A DNA stretch of 64,000 bases from Vandiemenella viatica (taxonomy: Eukaryota > Arthropoda > Insecta > Orthoptera > Morabidae): the NCBI GenBank assembly GCA_031002005.1, contig JARYHS010008074.1, forward strand, positions 180,878,494-180,942,493, written 5' to 3'. The translations under genes and the position numbers were made by a program. The notes under the pieces are model-generated. The model saw nothing but the letters and a program-made list of their open reading frames with translations. It had not been told where the DNA came from and did not search any database. How positions within the stretch are numbered: position 1 is the stretch's first letter; every line of letters starts with the position of its first letter. Below, one piece after another: positions 35,246 to 45,480 of the stretch.

Positions 35246-35842
35246 TTCTATCATCACCATGGCGCCACAATCTGATGATTGATTCTTATAGATCTTGACG
35301 AAACAAATTGAAAGTAAAGAATAAAGTTTTTTTTTGATATCTCGCTTAGTTCTCGAGATATCGTATCTCAAAATTGACATAATTAGGTTGAAATACGGCC
35401 TGGACCAGAAGAAAAATTTCGCTATAGCCAAATTTCATGATGAATTCCTATGTAACTCAACGAGACAAATGGAAAATAAAGAATAAAGTTTTTTGATATC
35501 TCGCTTAGGTCTCGAGATATTGTAACTCAGAAGTGAGGAGGTTAGGGTGAGATCCGGTCTGGACCAGAAATTCTTTTCACCAAAACCACCATATCTACAC
35601 GGTGGAAATGCACTATAGGTGTTTTATTTTCTTCCTAGTGATTGTTGATAGGTTGAAATACGGCCTGGACCAGAAGAAAAAACACCAAAAGCAGAAGGAA
35701 CTATACCTATGACTGATTTTTAACGTGCTATATCTCTAAAACCAAGCAAGATATCAAAAACATTTATTCTTTATTTTCGATTTGTTTCGTCGAGTTCTAC
35801 AAGAATTCATCATCAGATTTTGGCGCCACGGTAATGATAGAA
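35246..35842. mobile_element. Fold-back element, copy C (best preserved)
   Basis: 597 bp. Ends inward: TTCTATCATCACCATGGCGC (left) and TTCTATCATTACCGTGGCGC (right), so the terminal repeats begin with the same bases. Homology of the inverted arms extends over about 110 bp through ATCTGATGATGAATTCTTRT and the ATATCTCGCTTAGTTCTCGA-like motif. The interior consists of two more direct monomers, each with CGGCCTGGACCAGAA. No open frame of interest and no target duplication that I could verify. Confidence 0.85.
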
Positions 35843-36235
35843 CTGCCGGCAATTCTGTTAATAGTCATGTTAAAAATTAATGATATTACATGCGCTTAAA
35901 AAGTCATTAAACAAGTTTTGCTAAATTTAAAACTAGAAATCTTAAAAAAAAAACTTACCTGTGGCAGATCCCCCGGGCACACTGGAAGATTTATTCTGCA
36001 GCATTTTCTTGCTGATATGCGACGTAAAACAGGAATGAATGAACTGGGGCCAAGAAAGTTGAAACTGTCACCAATAAGCGTCGACTACACTAAAAAACAA
36101 AAGAGAAATAATTACAACTTATCGAAAACTTCAAAATTCTTAGAGATGACATATACACTATGCAATATTAACAGAATCACGGCAAAAAATAACTTCATAA
36201 ACAGTTTCAACATACAACATAAACGAGAGGAGACT

Positions 36236-36237
<2 letters not shown>

Positions 36238-36274
<37 letters not shown>
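36238..36274. repeat. Poly-A tract
   Basis: About 36 consecutive A. Upstream sequence shows no retro-element I recognise, so it may be a free microsatellite. Confidence 0.85.
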
Positions 36275-36278
<4 letters not shown>

Positions 36279-36593
36279 ATTGTTCTGAACGAATTAAAAC
36301 ATCTAACTCCCTAAGAAAAAGAAGAATTAAATAACTTACTACGAAAGATTATAAACTGTGCGAATTTTCTACACTTTACACACGTAACTAAGATACCCTT
36401 ACAGTGAAACATTAAATTTTTTAACTTAATCTACTTTTACACAACATGACAGATTCAGGAACTAACATTTGCTACCTACCATTTGTTTGGTAAACAATGT
36501 TAAATTTATTGTCTCTGATGTGAAAACTGAAATGTAAAATCTCTGACCGAAAGAAGACAGCAGAGTCATTACACTGCAACTGCTAAGTGTTAT

Positions 36594-36625
36594 CATGGAG
36601 GAAGGAATATATTCCTTCCTCCATG
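36594..36625. repeat. Perfect 32-bp palindrome
   Basis: CATGGAGGAAGGAATA followed directly by its exact reverse complement, no loop. Related half-sites occur at 22,584 (CATGGAGGAAAGAAATAT) and 37,730 (CCTTCCTTCCTCCATG). Confidence 0.9.
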
Positions 36626-37313
36626 AGTGTTATGTCATTCCCATATAAAGCAGCATACATTTCGTTAAATTACATCAACAGTTGCATTTATAGAAGATAC
36701 TGGCAATTAATTTGTAGCTACCTTTAAAAAAAATCTTTTCTAGAGAAGCTGTCAATTAGAAATACTTTTAATTTTCCCCTGGGTTTAATCTCATATCCTG
36801 CGAGACCTTTAAATGTCTTTCGAGCTTGCTAAGATAGGTATGCCCGAATATTTTACTCTTTTTTAAACAAATGTTAATGAGTTATTTTCACTTCTGGTTC
36901 CAAAAAGAATACAATTAGTGATTAAAAAGGACAAGCAGTTATGGTGGCAACCCCACTCTTAAATCGTAATACCCTATGTGTTGAATTGCATGAACGTTAT
37001 TTCCCAAATCCTCTTCCAGCTGTGGCTCGGGGTTTCGTTTGCTATCCTTAATAAGACCTTGAACAATATTTTGTGGGTGACGTATCAGGAAAATCCATCC
37101 GTAGGTGTCAAGCTTTGTGATGACATACTTCATGTGTAGGAAATGGATCAAAGCAGCTGTTTCGTAACATGGAATTCTTTCCTTCTCCCAAATGTTTTGT
37201 TAGATCTCTGTCAATTATTAGTTGATTTTTCTCCAAATTGCTTCTGTAATTCAATCACAATAGTGTCTTCCCCAGGTGCCTTGTTATTTTTTCGGAGACT
37301 GAATATTTGTCAC

Positions 37314-37541
37314 CAGTGGCAGATTCAGGGGGGGGGGCCTAGGGGGCTGAAGCCCCCCCCCCCAAAGCACCATGGTCACCCCCGACGACATGGATTTGGG
37401 AGACTTTTTTTTCTCTACTGTTTGTATGAGGGCGGCAATCTGGAATAATGAGATTTCTGTCGGCACCCCTTCCACGCCCGAGTCAAGCCCCCCCAAACCA
37501 AATCCTATCCCCCCCAAACCAAAATCCTAGATCCGCCACTG
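37314..37541. mobile_element. hAT MITE, 228 bp, copy 2
   Basis: Same family as 21,238-21,444. Ends CAGTGGCAGATTCAGG and, inward from the right, CAGTGGCGGATCTAGG. The octamer TTTGTCAC flanks both sides exactly (37,306-37,313 and 37,542-37,549). Subterminal G and C homopolymers of 9-11 bases differ in length from copy 1. Confidence 0.94.
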
Positions 37542-37752
37542 TTTGTCACTTCTTGTTCTGTCTGAGCATGGAAATTCAGCTAGATGGGATTATATTCATA
37601 GATAAATGAGATGTCACAAATGGAGAAATTCCCCAATTATTTGGTTAGGAAGTGGCAGTTATCACTTCTATGGTGATTTATCTACCTACATGGTTTTCTG
37701 AAACGGAAGCTGCAGGCATGGATGGAGAACCTTCCTTCCTCCATGGCTTCAG

Positions 37753-38153
37753 CAGTGGCGTAGCTAGGTCAACAAGGGCCCCGGTGCAAAAAATTTATTT
37801 TGGGCCCTCAGACGACCTTTTTTTATTTTGCTTTGTGTGCTGGTAGGGGCCCCCTGAACTGAGGATGGGGCCCTTAAATTGTTCTTTAGGGGCCCCTGAG
37901 TGGTTGGGGCCCCCCCTGAGCAGCGAGGGCCCTTAGTGAGGGGCTACTGTGCTCTCAGGGGCCCCTTAGACGGCGGTAGAGCTAAAAAAAAAAAAGGTCT
38001 CCAGTTTGCCGTGAAGGCTCGTGGGCCCTCTAAACTTCGCTTGAGGGCCCCTAGAGGTGCGCTTAGGAGCCCCTTGAGGTATGCTTGGGGGCCCCCTGAG
38101 CGTTAGGGCCCCGGTGCACTGCACCGCCTAGCCCCATAGTAGCTACGCCCCTG
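37753..38153. mobile_element. hAT MITE rich in GGGGCCC blocks, copy 1
   Basis: 401 bp with ends CAGTGGCGTAGCTAGG and, inward from the right, CAGGGGCGTAGCTACTATGG. The interior is an irregular array of GGGGCCCC-containing 25-30-bp blocks. The flanking octamers GGCTTCAG and GGCTGTAG agree at 6 of 8 positions. The same element lies in the opposite orientation at 63,408-63,820. Confidence 0.88.
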
Positions 38154-38345
38154 GGCTGTAGGTAAACTAATTGAGGTTAAGTCTGAAAGTTTTATTGGAA
38201 TTTCTGAAGTTGTTTTCCGCAAGTTCCTGTAATTGAATTGTTTGATCACTGATTTATTGACACAAAAATTGTCTGAACGTTTTGGCGATTAATTGGCATT
38301 GTTCTAAGAAATTATCCCAGTTTCCCTGATATTTTTCTTGTAAAT

Positions 38346-40868
38346 GAGTCACTTGGGGTAGATTTCTGGGATAACTAAAAAAAAATCAGTGTGTTGGCTG
38401 CTTATCGCAGTGGAAGAGTGACAGATGAATATGAGGCTATTGGGGAGAAATTAAATTCATATTCAGATTTTAGAGGTGAGAATAGAATGGTCATTATTGG
38501 TTGGGATTTAAATTTACGAAGTGTAACTGGATATAAAATAAGTTTAATAACACACTGGAATAGAGATTTGCAAATACCTTAATAAGGGAAGGAGTATTTT
38601 CACAACTGGTAGAGAAAATCACTATGGGCCAAATAATTTGGATATTTTCCTAATACCTGATAACCTTGTGGGGTGTCAAGTAACGGAAGGAATAAGTGAT
38701 CATGAAGCAGTTCTGATGGATATTAGAGTTGGAAATATTTAAAACTACTAAAAAAAAGGCCCTAATAACAGCAAAGAAGGTGGCTAAATATTGGTTTATT
38801 AAGAGTATTATCAGCGCAGGAGGCCCATTGACTGATGCATCTAGAAATTTCTGTGGCAATGATAGAAAACTGAGAGGAAAGGATGGTGTCGAGACGCTAA
38901 TAGATAAGGATGGATAAGAAGTTACTGAGGATTTGAAAAGGGCAAAGATTTTAAGTAACTGGAGAACATTAGGGAGAATGAATCAGAAATGGGAGGTTCT
39001 AAATCGGAGTACGAGTTTAACAACAAAATTAGAAATGAAGAGTCCAAATAAAATCGAAATTCCTTCTGAGTAAATCACGAGGGAAATAAGAAAGCTAAAA
39101 AAACATAAAGCGGCTGGTGTAGAGATTACCACAGATGTCTTAAAGATAGCAGGATGTGACATTGTACCTCCTCTTGAAATATTATTTAAATTGAGTCATG
39201 ATACTTGCTGCTTTAAAGAGGACTGGAAAAGTACAATGGTAGTGCCGGTACATAAAGGAGGGGTGAGAAATCGATTATTTTTTTTAACTGCTTTACGTCT
39301 CTTTTTAACATCGAGGTCTTTAGAGACGGGAAAGGATGGGGGGGCAAGGATGGGGGCAAGGAATGGGATGGAATTCGGCCATGACCTTTCGAAGGAAGCA
39401 TCCCGGCATTTGCCTGGAGTGATTTGGGGAAACCATGGAAAACCCAAATCTGGATGCCCGGACGGGGATTCGAACCGCCGTCCTCCCGAATGCGAGGCGA
39501 GAACGCTAAGTGAGAAATCGAGTTTAAAATTATAGGCCAATTAGTTTGACATCAGTGGTAGGTAAATTAATGGAGAGATTGATATGTAACAACATCAGAA
39601 ATGTATGTGAGGAAAGTAAGTGATTTTCAAGTAGGTAACATGGCTTTAGGCAAGGATATTCATCCGAATCTCAGTTGGTGGGATATATGCAAGATATTTC
39701 AGATGAAATGGACAAGGGAGGGCAAATTGATAGTGCAGCACTAGATCTGTCAAAGGCTTTTGACAGCGTAAGCCATAAGATTCTAGTAAATAAGGTAAAA
39801 AATATTGGAGTGAATGAGAAATTGATTTATTTGGTAGAAGAATTTTTAAAAGGTAGAAAACAGAAAGTTAGGGTAGGAAATGCGGTATCAAAAAGTGGAA
39901 GTAAAAATGGGAGTTCCGCAGAGTAGCGTATTGCGACCATTGCTATTCATTATTCTAATGAATAATTGTGTTGATTGTTTACTATCAGAAATTAGATTGT
40001 TTGTAGATGACATAATGCTATATAAAAGGATCAAAACAATAGAGGACTGTAAACAGTTGCAGGGTGATAACGACTGGATATCTAGTTAAGTTGGTAAAAA
40101 TGGGATGAAGATAAATGCAAAGAAGAGTCAGCTTATTAGATACACAAATAAAAAACAAAATATTAATTATGAATATAAGGTGGGGAAAGAATTGCTTGCT
40201 GAAGACTTAAAATGTAAATATCCTGGCATTACATTTGATAACAAGCTTAACTGGGCAAGACACATTGGACAGGTGGTAGGAAAAGGTTTTAAAATTCTGC
40301 CCTTGTTGGAGAGAGTGATGAGGGGATGTACGAGAGAAGTAAAGGAATTGGGTTACAAAACTTTGGTCAGACCATTGCTCGAATATGGTAGTGTAGTATG
40401 GGACCCTCATTTTGCGTATCAAATACAGTAGTTAGAGAGGGTCAAAAAAGGGCTGCTAGATTTGTTTCTGGAAATTACCGCAGAATGCAATCAGTGACAG
40501 ATATGATAATGGAGCTGGAATGGGATTCATTGCAAGAAAGGAGGAGGGTCATGGGAGTGTACAGGGCGTATACTGGTGATGAGGCATGGAACGATATTGG
40601 AGTAAATATGAAAAATAGTGCATGGAAGGGAGTAGATGACCATGACCACAAGCCGGCACTCGATTTCAGGCACAAGGGTGTGGGAAGATTCTCTTTTTTA
40701 GGTAAGGGTGTCAGGGATTGGAATGAGTTACCAAGGATGATGAATAACTAACCAAAAACGTTGAAAGAATTTAAAGTTAAAATCTGTAGAGGGCAAATGT
40801 AGGTGGGTGCAGGATAGGTAGAAGGTGGGTGTGTAGGGAAATTGCCACCGGAGCGTTCCATTGCAATT
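38346..40868 (+). pseudogene. CR1-like non-LTR retrotransposon, copy III (best copy)
   Basis: From 5': endonuclease patches SLGVDFW, AAYRSGRVTDEYEAIGEKLN, and WDLNL in place of GDLNL, with ISDHE near 38,690. Linker and RT start: KVAKYWFIKSIISAGGPLTD; HKAAGVEITTDVLK; a SINE interrupts at 39,275-39,509. Then GYMQDISDEMDKGGQIDSAA and LDLSKAFDSVSHKILVNKV (motif A), IRLFVDDIMLYKRI (FADD box with Ala changed to Val), LLAEDLKCKYPGITFDNKLN, RPLLEYGSVVWDPH, RAARFVSGNYRRMQSVTDMI and FSFLGKGVRDWNELPRMMNN. The 3' end matches copies I and IV. Several frameshifts and stops (for example after 39,926 and 40,089). The catalytic box and endonuclease motif are altered. Confidence 0.9.
39275..39509 (-). mobile_element. 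tRNA-derived SINE (family 1) inside the LINE, 12-bp duplication
   Basis: On the minus strand the head carries a B-box, GGTTCGAATCC, followed by CCGGGCATCCAGATTTGGGT and TTTCCATGGTTTCCCCAAAT, with a T/A-rich tail at the plus-strand left side. The 12-mer GTGAGAAATCGA flanks it (39,263-39,274 and 39,510-39,521), as expected for target-primed insertion. The A-box part of the head is trimmed here but is visible in the 62-kb copy. Frames 39,191-39,540 on both strands are incidental. Confidence 0.92.
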
Positions 40869-41293
40869 TAATTAAATATTATTATCATTAATTCCCATTT
40901 AAGGCAACATATCCATTTCTTGATGACCACCTCTTCGCAGATGATTGTCCAGTTGTTACTGTTGTTTCAATAACAAGGGCGAACTGATTAAGTAACTTGA
41001 TTTTCATAAAGGGGCGTCTACACGAGCATCATTTTTAAGGCAATGTGTAGCCGGCAAGTATTACGCCGCAATGTTGCGGCAATATGGACGTGTGACCGGA
41101 CAATGCAGCCGAGTTTCCAGGAAATACGTCGCCATTGTTGTCGGTATTTCTGTGTGATGTCGAATGTGGCCGGCATGTTGACGGTGATACGGCTCGTCGG
41201 TCGAACATGCACGGCAACTTCTCTTCGTGTGTTCGAGTCTGATGCGCATATAGGCACTTTGCACGTTTTTTCTTCTATAAAATCCGTCTCAAA

Positions 41294-41689
41294 ATGAATA
41301 ACTGGTCAACCGAAAAGACCTTAAATTTTATAAATGAAATATATTTACACCCACAGTTGTGTGATGTTGAAGCATCCATTTACAAAAACCGAGTAAAGAA
41401 GAAAGACAGTTGGAGCTACATTGCCACAAAGTTTGATATTTCCAATGATGAAGCATACAGAAAATTTAAAAGTTTGAGAACATACGCCAAGAAAGAGTTA
41501 ATATAGAAAACAAAAAACAAAAGTGGTAGCGCTGGTGGTAAGCAAGTGCTTACAAGGTTGTTTGCATTTAATGCAATGTCATTTGTGTTATCTCGTGATG
41601 GTCCCGATGAAGGGATGGACAGTTAAGATAACGAGAACAGTGCCAACCGAATGACTGAGGTGTGAGCTGATCAACATTCCATTTAGAAT
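41294..41689 (+). pseudogene. Harbinger MADF-domain protein, exon 1
   Basis: Starts MNNWSTEKTLNFINEIYLHP, followed by LCDVEASIYKNRVKKKDSW and IATKFDISNDEAYRKFKSLR, the MADF (Myb/SANT-like in ADF1) fold that binds element ends and helps import the transposase in known PIF/Harbingers. A stop (TAG) occurs at 41,504-41,506, after which the same frame continues with KTKNKSGSAGGKQ and LFAFNAMSFVLSRDGPDEGM, a usual continuation. A GTAAGT donor follows at 41,690. At least three nonsense changes make it inactive. The start was chosen because it sits immediately before the conserved W. Confidence 0.8.
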
Positions 41690-42128
41690 GTAAGTAAAAC
41701 AACAAATCTTTTGTATCCTATTTCTTCTATTTTATTTTTAATGGTTTGGGATATTCTTTCATACTGCTAGAATACTACTGAAGTTTCATTATTTTTTTAA
41801 AAAAATCATTTCCATGTTAAATTGTTTACATATATGTTTAGCACTTCAGTTGTTGTATACGTGTAACCACGTAAAATCAGTAAAAGCCTTTTACTTCCTT
41901 CAAATTTGCGATAGGAATAAATGCAAAAAAATTAAGGCACATCGGATTCCAAATTATGGTAAAATGCTTCTCATTCAGAAGGGATAATGAGTCTGCCTGT
42001 CTCTTCGCTCATACCTGTATAAAAGCGTGAGATTATAATCAGTTAAATAAAAGACTGAGTCATATATTAGGCAGATTAAGCTTTTTTTTATTTTCAGAAA
42101 GCTAGTTCTTTAACAAGTTAAACACAAT

Positions 42129-43684
42129 TCAGTTTAAATACATATCTTGCCATGCCACTCTACCAATGTCAGACATAAAATATTCAGTAAACTCGTCCCT
42201 CACTTGCTTTGAACGTGCACTGCTGTTTCTACCTCCACCTTGTAAGTCAGTTAGTTGCATTTCTTCGTTTCTCCATGAACCTTGCAGCACTCTTCCAGAG
42301 CTTACATCTTCTAGGTCAAAACTACCAGAAGGTGAATAATAACTTCGTGATTTTGTATTTCTTCTCATAAAATTATGCAGATAACAGCAAGTCAGAACTA
42401 TACATTTAACATATTCTAAGTCAATATCAATTGTGGTATGTAATACTCGAAATACAAAAGTTAATATACCAAAAGCATTTTATAAGCCCCTTCTAAGTCT
42501 TGATATTCTGTAATAACAAACCTGTTTAGCAGATCCTATTCCTAAAACAGTACTATATGGCTTACAAATATTCTCTGTTAATGGGAAGGCATCATCAGCC
42601 AAAAACAGGTATGGTGATGGTGTTACTCGGCCAGGAAGTGGTTTTGATTTGGGCAGATTAATTGAAGAGTCCAATAGAGCCTTCCCAAATGTTGTGTTTC
42701 TAAACATTCCTCCATCTGATATTCTGCCTTGACATCCAATGTGGACATACAAAAACTGGTAATCAGCACTCACAACTGCAAATAATATAATGCTGAAAAA
42801 TCCCTTGTAATTAAAATATTTACTTCCACTGTTTAGTGGGTATTGTAATAGAACTCTGTTTATACCCTGTGGTGCAGGGTTTGAGTCCCGCAGATGACGC
42901 CAAAGTTCTGTTTTGGATGGCCGAGTGGATATTGGTTGATTGACTGATTAATTATCGGACGTGTGATTACTAACCTGCCTGATAGTATCGTCTTCTTGAT
43001 GTTCTTCTTCTTGACAGGACGACGGCCTTCTAGCTGACACCAGACGATTATTGATGACGCAGTATCGCCTACTGCGAGGACGATAGCTGCTAAAACAACT
43101 ATTGTCTATTAAAGATATTAAATATTCTAAAATAAAGGCTGCGTAGAGTTCTTTGTCTTGAGTGATGTTAGCCTGATGCGGATTGGAAAGGTTTTACGGA
43201 AGGAAACAGAAGTTACAAAATAGTTCTGGTTTATTTGTCGTAAATCACACACAGACAGTTTCACAAACACAAGAACGTAATTTATGTCCCACGCAATTTG
43301 TTAGCTGCACCCCCGCTTTCTTGAATGTAGACTCCGGTTGCCGAAATGGGGTACAAAGTGATATTGTTGGTAGTAAAACACGTAACACTCGCTACATCGG
43401 TGCGTTAAGTTCAAAAGTCCGAGGCACACTGACTGCGTCTAGCTGCGAGCCAGCGCTCGTGCTGATGCAGCGCATACCGTCTCGTGTTACCTCGCACGGC
43501 TTTGAAGCTAAGAAGCCGGCTATATTCACTTCGCTTTTACACAATATTAAGGGGATTTATTTGGTGCCCTTACAGTAAACTATCGCTATTGTTTGCCGTC
43601 AATTGCTCCTAGGCAGTGTGGAAAATTCCAAAGATCATTAAAGTCTTTAGCTATGATTTTCCACCCATTTTCACTTTTTGGTAC
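42129..43684 (-). pseudogene. Harbinger transposase, exon 2, split by an insert
   Basis: Follows an acceptor TTTATAG (43,691-43,685). Begins [20 protein letters not shown], then [10 protein letters not shown] (first catalytic Asp). An insert occupies about 42,856-43,590. Coding resumes QYPLNSGSKYFNYKGFFSII, ADYQFLYVHIGCQGRISDGG, FLADDAFPL (second Asp), RISRLRRGL-stop-NAFGIL, and CCYLHNFMRRNTKS to a stop at 42,129. The stop falls at the third catalytic position: family members have RR-[TV]-VENAFG, and the Glu codon is TAA here (about 42,478-42,480). Splicing phase from exon 1 is 0 at both sides. Confidence 0.88.
42856..43590. mobile_element. Unidentified 0.73-kb insert in the Harbinger transposase
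   Basis: It separates the parts of the transposase coding GAIDGK and QYPLNSGS, so it is a later insertion. One 131-codon frame (43,183-43,578, plus) has no recognised domain. Features near the left side include a tRNA B-box-like GGGTTTGAGTCCCGC (about 42,888) and GGCCGAGTGG (about 42,920). The ends contain CTGT motifs facing each other (AGAACTCTGTTTATA left; TTACAGTAAACT right) but no convincing terminal repeat. A solo LTR or composite SINE are both possible. Confidence 0.45.
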
Positions 43685-43764
43685 CTATAAAGTAAAAAAT
43701 AAATACAAATATTACAGAAAAATAAATATAAATTTATATCTATAAGCATTTCAATTAATTTCAG

Positions 43765-44298
43765 ATGTTTGAAACCGAAAATATGAACATTGAAGAAGTG
43801 ATGGATTCTCTAACTCCACCAAAACAAAAAAAGGACAATACTTGAACAAAGTGATCACACTTTGCAAAAAGCAAGGCAAATAATAAAGAATGCCTCAATG
43901 AAAGATAGAAATGAATATACAAGTTTCGGAGAATACGTCGCGCAAAAAATGTGCTTTTATGATAAACCAACAAGGGCAGAAGCCGAGTTTAAAATTTCTT
44001 AAATTCCCTGCGAAGCAGACATGAAGATATTAAGGCCCACTTATCAATCAGTTCTTCAAGTTATTCAGATGTTATGTCCCCACCTAACAAAAATGTGTGT
44101 ACTTTAAACTTCTCTTCAACTTCTGAAATAATTAACACTCAAAGTGAAAGTCCTTTTTCTCTAGTTCAACAATATTCTGCAAAAAATAATATTAACAGTC
44201 AGGCACCAAATAAACCTATTGTTGGCAATACTGAAAATGAAACCATACCCAGTTTTTACCAACACTTTGTACCTACTTTGATTTGTGATAAAGAGTAA
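43765..44298 (+). pseudogene. Harbinger MADF-domain protein, exon 2
   Basis: Preceded by AATTAATTTCAG (acceptor ending 43,764). Readable segments: NMNIEEVMDSLTPPKQKK, then after a frameshift near 43,835 RQIIKNASMKDRNEYTSFGE and YVAQKM, then RAEAEFKIS, and finally 44,074-44,298 in a third arrangement with a Ser/Asn-rich tail to a TAA stop. The FGEYVA...K-x-E-[AF]-x-K-I segment resembles the second half of MADF proteins encoded by Harbinger elements. It lies wholly inside the transposase intron on the other strand. Confidence 0.68.
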
Positions 44299-44371
44299 TT
44301 ATGTAAATTTGAACAACTTGCAAAATATTAAAGTTATTTAATGTGATTAAAAATACGAAGCAATTACTTAC

Positions 44372-44778
44372 GTTTATGTATTCTTTCAGTCCCTCCATCA
44401 ATGCTTTGCACACCTCTTATATAATACGAGAGATAATTGAATCCGACACTCTGAACAATTATATTAAAATTTTGCAGAAGTCTCCAGTAGCCAGATGTCG
44501 CATAGTGACAGCCAATCTGGTGGCAACTGGTGTTGCTTTTCTCGTGACTGTATCAGTTTTTGAAATTTTTTTCCAATCATGCAAATCAAAACTTCGAAAT
44601 CAGTTTTCGAAATTCTTGTAAAGTTTAAAAAAAAGTAATGATCCAGTTCTATTTCTTTGGCAACAGGCATAATCACTTCACGCTTACTTAGATAAGGACG
44701 CATCCACTCCCTTTTCTTTCTTCTTTTATTTTGCAAGATAATATATGCAGCAGCCACAATTACATCGTCCTCTGCCAT
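44372..44778 (-). pseudogene. Harbinger transposase, exon 1
   Basis: Starts MAEDDVIVAAAYIILQNKRR at 44,778. Then KKREWMRPYLSKRE, LDHYFFLNFTRISKTDFEVL and IGKKFQKLIQSREK, the N-terminal block of PIF/Harbinger transposases. After a frameshift near 44,535, RLAVTMRHLATGDF and VSDSIIS continue, and VCKALMEGLKEYIN ends the exon directly before a GTAAGT donor (44,371-44,366 on the minus strand). The earlier Met at 44,871 would add an N-terminus not typical of the family. Confidence 0.85.
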
Positions 44779-44999
44779 GATGCTGATCGACGAGCACTCA
44801 ATGCATGTAACCGGGAAATGTTGAGCAATAATAAAGCGCATCAAGTGCCCGGCAATAGTGGAGCCACACATTGCTGGGCCGTATATATTTTTTTACCTCA
44901 ACGGTTTTTGTGAACAGTCCCGCTACTGTTTGTCGCTTAATCTGTATGTTCAGTTTGATGGTTTGGATTCATTGATGTTGCACTTTAGGGGATAACCAG

Positions 45000-45480
45000 G
45001 CTATGATCGGTAGGACCTTAATAGGAACCTCTTCTTGTATTCTTATATATATTTCACATTCTTACTACACTTACTCAGGAATCCACAGGGTTCATTATAA
45101 GACTTAATGGCACCTTTTATTGGTGCCAGGTCATAGGTACAACCGTGCCTATAGACTCTAGTCTTGGAACTTCGTGGCGGGCTTCTTCTACTCTGTTGAA
45201 GAATTTTTCGGTTGATTGGAAGATTTGTGTATGGATATTTGTAATATTTGTGACATCATGGAGGAGCGCTGTTGGAGTGAAGTAAATTGCCCGTGTGATC
45301 ATTCGGAGAGTCTTATTCTGCAGTCTCTGAATATGCATCCTGTTGGAATGGATGGTCGTTCCCCAAGCTTGGCAACCATATAAGATGAGAGGAACAATGA
45401 TTGACTTGTAAATGCGTATCTTGGTTGATAAATTTAGGTTGTCGCTCCTCAGGATCGGTGCAAGGTTCATCGTCACTGTG
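45000..45480 (-). pseudogene. Jockey-type non-LTR retrotransposon, 3' end
   Basis: Minus-strand frame 45,476-45,117: MNLAPILRSDNLNLSTKIRI, YKSIIVPLILYGCQAWG, RMHIQRLQNKTLRMITRA and FNRVEEARHEV, the C-terminal tail of jockey-class polymerases. The preceding residues (LDNKLLFRQHVLDRRKK) are found at 46,304-46,250, so about 770 bases have been inserted between them. Sequence below 45,117 is the 3' untranslated region, with no obvious poly-A tail. Confidence 0.85.

Larger units (their letters stand above)
35843..37313. other. Unassigned sequence with poly-A and a perfect palindrome
   Basis: No gene recognised. The frame 35,918-36,334 is inflated by the poly-A tract (a run of Lys codons). The palindrome at 36,594 is listed separately. 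Confidence 0.45.
41011..44890. mobile_element. PIF/Harbinger transposon with MADF gene and DDE transposase
   Basis: The left end starts at GGGGCGTCTACACGAGCATC. The right terminus looks truncated, although GCAATGTGTRGC occurs in inverted orientation close to both ends (41,041 and about 44,870). The element carries the pair of genes typical of PIF/Harbinger: a Myb/MADF-like DNA-binding protein (plus) and a DDE transposase (minus). Visible splice sites interlock the two genes. An insert of about 735 bp (about 42,856-43,590) interrupts the transposase. Both genes carry stops and frameshifts. Confidence 0.88.

Noticed and set aside
35918..36334. 138-codon frame
   Set aside because: Length depends on the poly-A tract read as Lys; flanking residues have no family signal.
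39191..39540. Overlapping 114-codon frames on both strands
   Set aside because: They fall across the SINE and its host LINE; neither shows a domain, and the SINE explains the sequence.
41018..41297. Several overlapping frames at the left end of the Harbinger element
   Set aside because: They lie in the GC-rich subterminal region on both strands and in three frames, with no motif.
42856..42862. TATTGT at both borders of the Harbinger insert as a target duplication
   Set aside because: The Harbinger coding itself probably contains CAATA twice around this point, so the match may be native sequence.
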